Positions 11,987-13,418 of a stretch of DNA of 13,418 bases are shown here, piece after piece. Positions within the stretch are counted from its first letter, which is position 1, and the number at the start of each line of letters is the position of its first letter. Made by a program: the position numbers and the translations under genes. Origin of the DNA: Acidianus hospitalis (GTDB taxonomy: Archaea > Thermoproteota > Thermoprotei_A > Sulfolobales > Sulfolobaceae); assembly GCA_003086435.1 (NCBI GenBank), contig QEFD01000219.1, positions 1 to 13,418 on the forward strand, in the 5' to 3' direction. Under the pieces are notes generated by a model that saw only the letters and a program-made list of their open reading frames with translations, was not told where the DNA came from and made no database searches.

Positions 11987-13418
11987 GTGGATCTAAAGAA
12001 TCTTCCTTACTCTTTAAGAGTTTTAGCAATAAACGTTTCTAAGCATATTGATGGAGAAAAAATAACTCAAGATGACCTAGATGCTATAATAAATTGGAAA
12101 GTTGGAAATGAAATTTCCTTTATGCCTACTAGGGTTATAATGCAAGACTATACTGGAGTTCCATTATTGGTAGATCTTGCAGAAATGAGATCTGAGTTGG
12201 CTAGAAGAGGATTAAATCCAGAAAAGGTTAATCCAATTATTCAAAGCGATTTAGTTATAGACCATTCAATCCAAGTTGATTATTATGGTACGTCTTACTC
12301 ATTAACTCTTAATATGAAAAAAGAATTTGAAAGAAACGAAGAGAGATATAAATTCTTAAAATGGGCACAACAATCCTTTAAGAATCTTAGAATTATCCCT
12401 CCAGGTAAAGGTATTATACATCAAATAAACTTAGAATACTTAAGTAAAGTAATTAACGATAATAATGAACCGGAAATAGTCATAGGAACAGACTCTCACA
12501 CAACAATGATAGGAGGTTTAGGCATTTTAGGTTGGGGTGTTGGAGGATTAGAGGCCGAAGCGGTAATGCTAGGAGAGCCTTATCATTCTATAGTCCCAGA
12601 AGTTATAGGAGTAAAACTTGAAGGAGAAATAAGAGAAGGAGTTACGCCCACAGATATTGTACTATATATAACAGAACTGTTAAGGAAAAAAGGAGTTGTA
12701 GGAAAATATGTGGAATTTTTTGGCAGTTCTCTCTCAAAACTTACAATTCAAGATAGGGCTACTATAGCGAATATGGCTCCAGAATATGGGGCCACTGTAG
12801 GATATTTTCCTATAGATGAACAAACTGTTAAATATCTTAATTTAACTGGACGTGATGGAGATAAAGTAAAGAAAATTGCAATGGAACTTGGAATATTTTA
12901 TAATGAAAGAGAGGAAATTAAATATTCTGATGTTGTAGAGGTAAATTTAAGTGAAATAGAACCATCAATGGCTGGGCCAAAAAATCCTGATGAGAGAATT
13001 AAATTTGGTTCCTTAAAAATAGAAAGAAAGAATAAAGGAAATATAATCCAGGATGGAGATGTAGTCTTAGCTGCAATAACTAGTTGTACCAATACTTCAA
13101 ATCCGACAGTAATGCTAGGGGCAGGGATATTAGCCAAGAAGGCTGTGGAACTAGGGTTAAGAAGCAAGCCTTATGTGAAGACCAGTTTAGCTCCAGGCTC
13201 GCCAGTAGTTGTAAAATACCTAAAAGATGCAGGACTCTTACCTTATTTAGAAGCCCTAGGATTTCACGTAGTAGGTTTTGGATGTACAACATGCATAGGT
13301 AATGCAGGACCTTTAATTAAAGAAGTTGAAAATGATATAAAGACTTACGGGGTTGAGGCCTATGCTGTAATTAGCGGTAATAGAAATTTTGAAGGAAGAA
13401 TAAATCCACTGCTTAAAG
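11987..13418 (+). CDS. acnA: Aconitate hydratase, AcnA/IRP type, 5' portion (runs off the right edge)
   Basis: The frame begins at GTG 11987 (a TAA at 11978-11980 blocks any earlier ordinary start) and is open for 477 codons to the window end. It reads like aconitase A throughout: MPTRVIMQDYTGVP, DLVIDHSIQVD, GTDSHTTMIGGLGILGWGVG, GKYVEFFG, ANMAPEYGATVGYFPID and SGNRNFEGRINP. The 4Fe-4S ligands are present as C367 (ITSCTNTSNP), C433 and C436 (GFGCTTCIGN). The enzyme isomerises citrate to isocitrate in the cytoplasmic citric acid cycle. The start lies about 50 residues later than in bacterial AcnA, with homology beginning at LPYSLRVLAIN; this fits a shorter archaeal form. The C-terminal swivel domain is outside the window. 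Confidence 0.95.
   Translation, partial: MDLKNLPYSLRVLAINVSKHIDGEKITQDDLDAIINWKVGNEISFMPTRVIMQDYTGVPLLVDLAEMRSELARRGLNPEKVNPIIQSDLVIDHSIQVDYYGTSYSLTLNMKKEFERNEERYKFLKWAQQSFKNLRIIPPGKGIIHQINLEYLSKVINDNNEPEIVIGTDSHTTMIGGLGILGWGVGGLEAEAVMLGEPYHSIVPEVIGVKLEGEIREGVTPTDIVLYITELLRKKGVVGKYVEFFGSSLSKLTIQDRATIANMAPEYGATVGYFPIDEQTVKYLNLTGRDGDKVKKIAMELGIFYNEREEIKYSDVVEVNLSEIEPSMAGPKNPDERIKFGSLKIERKNKGNIIQDGDVVLAAITSCTNTSNPTVMLGAGILAKKAVELGLRSKPYVKTSLAPGSPVVVKYLKDAGLLPYLEALGFHVVGFGCTTCIGNAGPLIKEVENDIKTYGVEAYAVISGNRNFEGRINPLLK

Noticed and set aside
13080..13302. Overlapping frames on both strands in the aconitase region
   Set aside because: They are shadows of the aconitase frame, which is continuous and strongly family-like across the same bases.

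Overview
The window looks like chromosomal DNA of a thermoacidophilic crenarchaeon of the order Sulfolobales; the genus cannot be fixed from this sequence. The evidence is a very A+T-rich sequence, a 53-residue Sso7c4-like AbrB chromatin protein, an Lrs14-like regulator, an archaeal GH15 glycosidase, a GTG-started aconitase of the short archaeal type, two archaeal C/D box sRNAs, and a TATA-like element about 26 bp upstream of most start codons (leaderless transcription). No insertion sequence, CRISPR array, tRNA or rRNA was found.

Layout. Positions 1-64 hold the 5' end of a minus-strand gene that leaves the window, followed by about 410 bp of AT-rich non-coding DNA and the Sso7c4-like gene (475-636). 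Positions 620-1485 look like a rearrangement scar: the C-terminal piece of an FAU-1/DUF402 protein (minus) meets the C-terminal piece of a TldD/PmbA protein (plus) head to head, both lacking their N-terminal halves and both lacking an obvious TATA box. Positions 1618-2857 carry three minus-strand genes (XdhC-type factor and two small unknowns). A family 2 glycosyltransferase (2904-3818) converges on a GH15 glucoamylase/trehalase (3789-5594). A MscS channel (5678-6601) converges on an SRPBCC-like protein (6587-7351), which diverges from an unrecognised 404-residue protein (7482-8696).

The gap 8697-8827 is filled by two tandem C/D box sRNAs; the first has its C box overlapping the stop codon of the upstream gene. 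Then come an FNR-type flavin reductase and a small HTH/cysteine regulator (8828-9761, minus), a repeat-rich regulatory stretch, an Lrs14-like regulator (10028-10411), a small membrane protein, a DUF2258/ThermoDBP-like coiled-coil protein, a nucleotidyltransferase-like protein, and the 5' part of an aconitase that runs off the right edge.

Most of this is housekeeping and small regulatory content in single-gene units. There is no large operon and no obvious defence or mobile system. The most informative features are the two sRNAs, the FAU-1/TldD scar, the duplicated TATA element before the MscS gene, and the repeat-dense promoter of the Lrs14-like gene. Family assignments come from motif recognition by eye; no searches were run.
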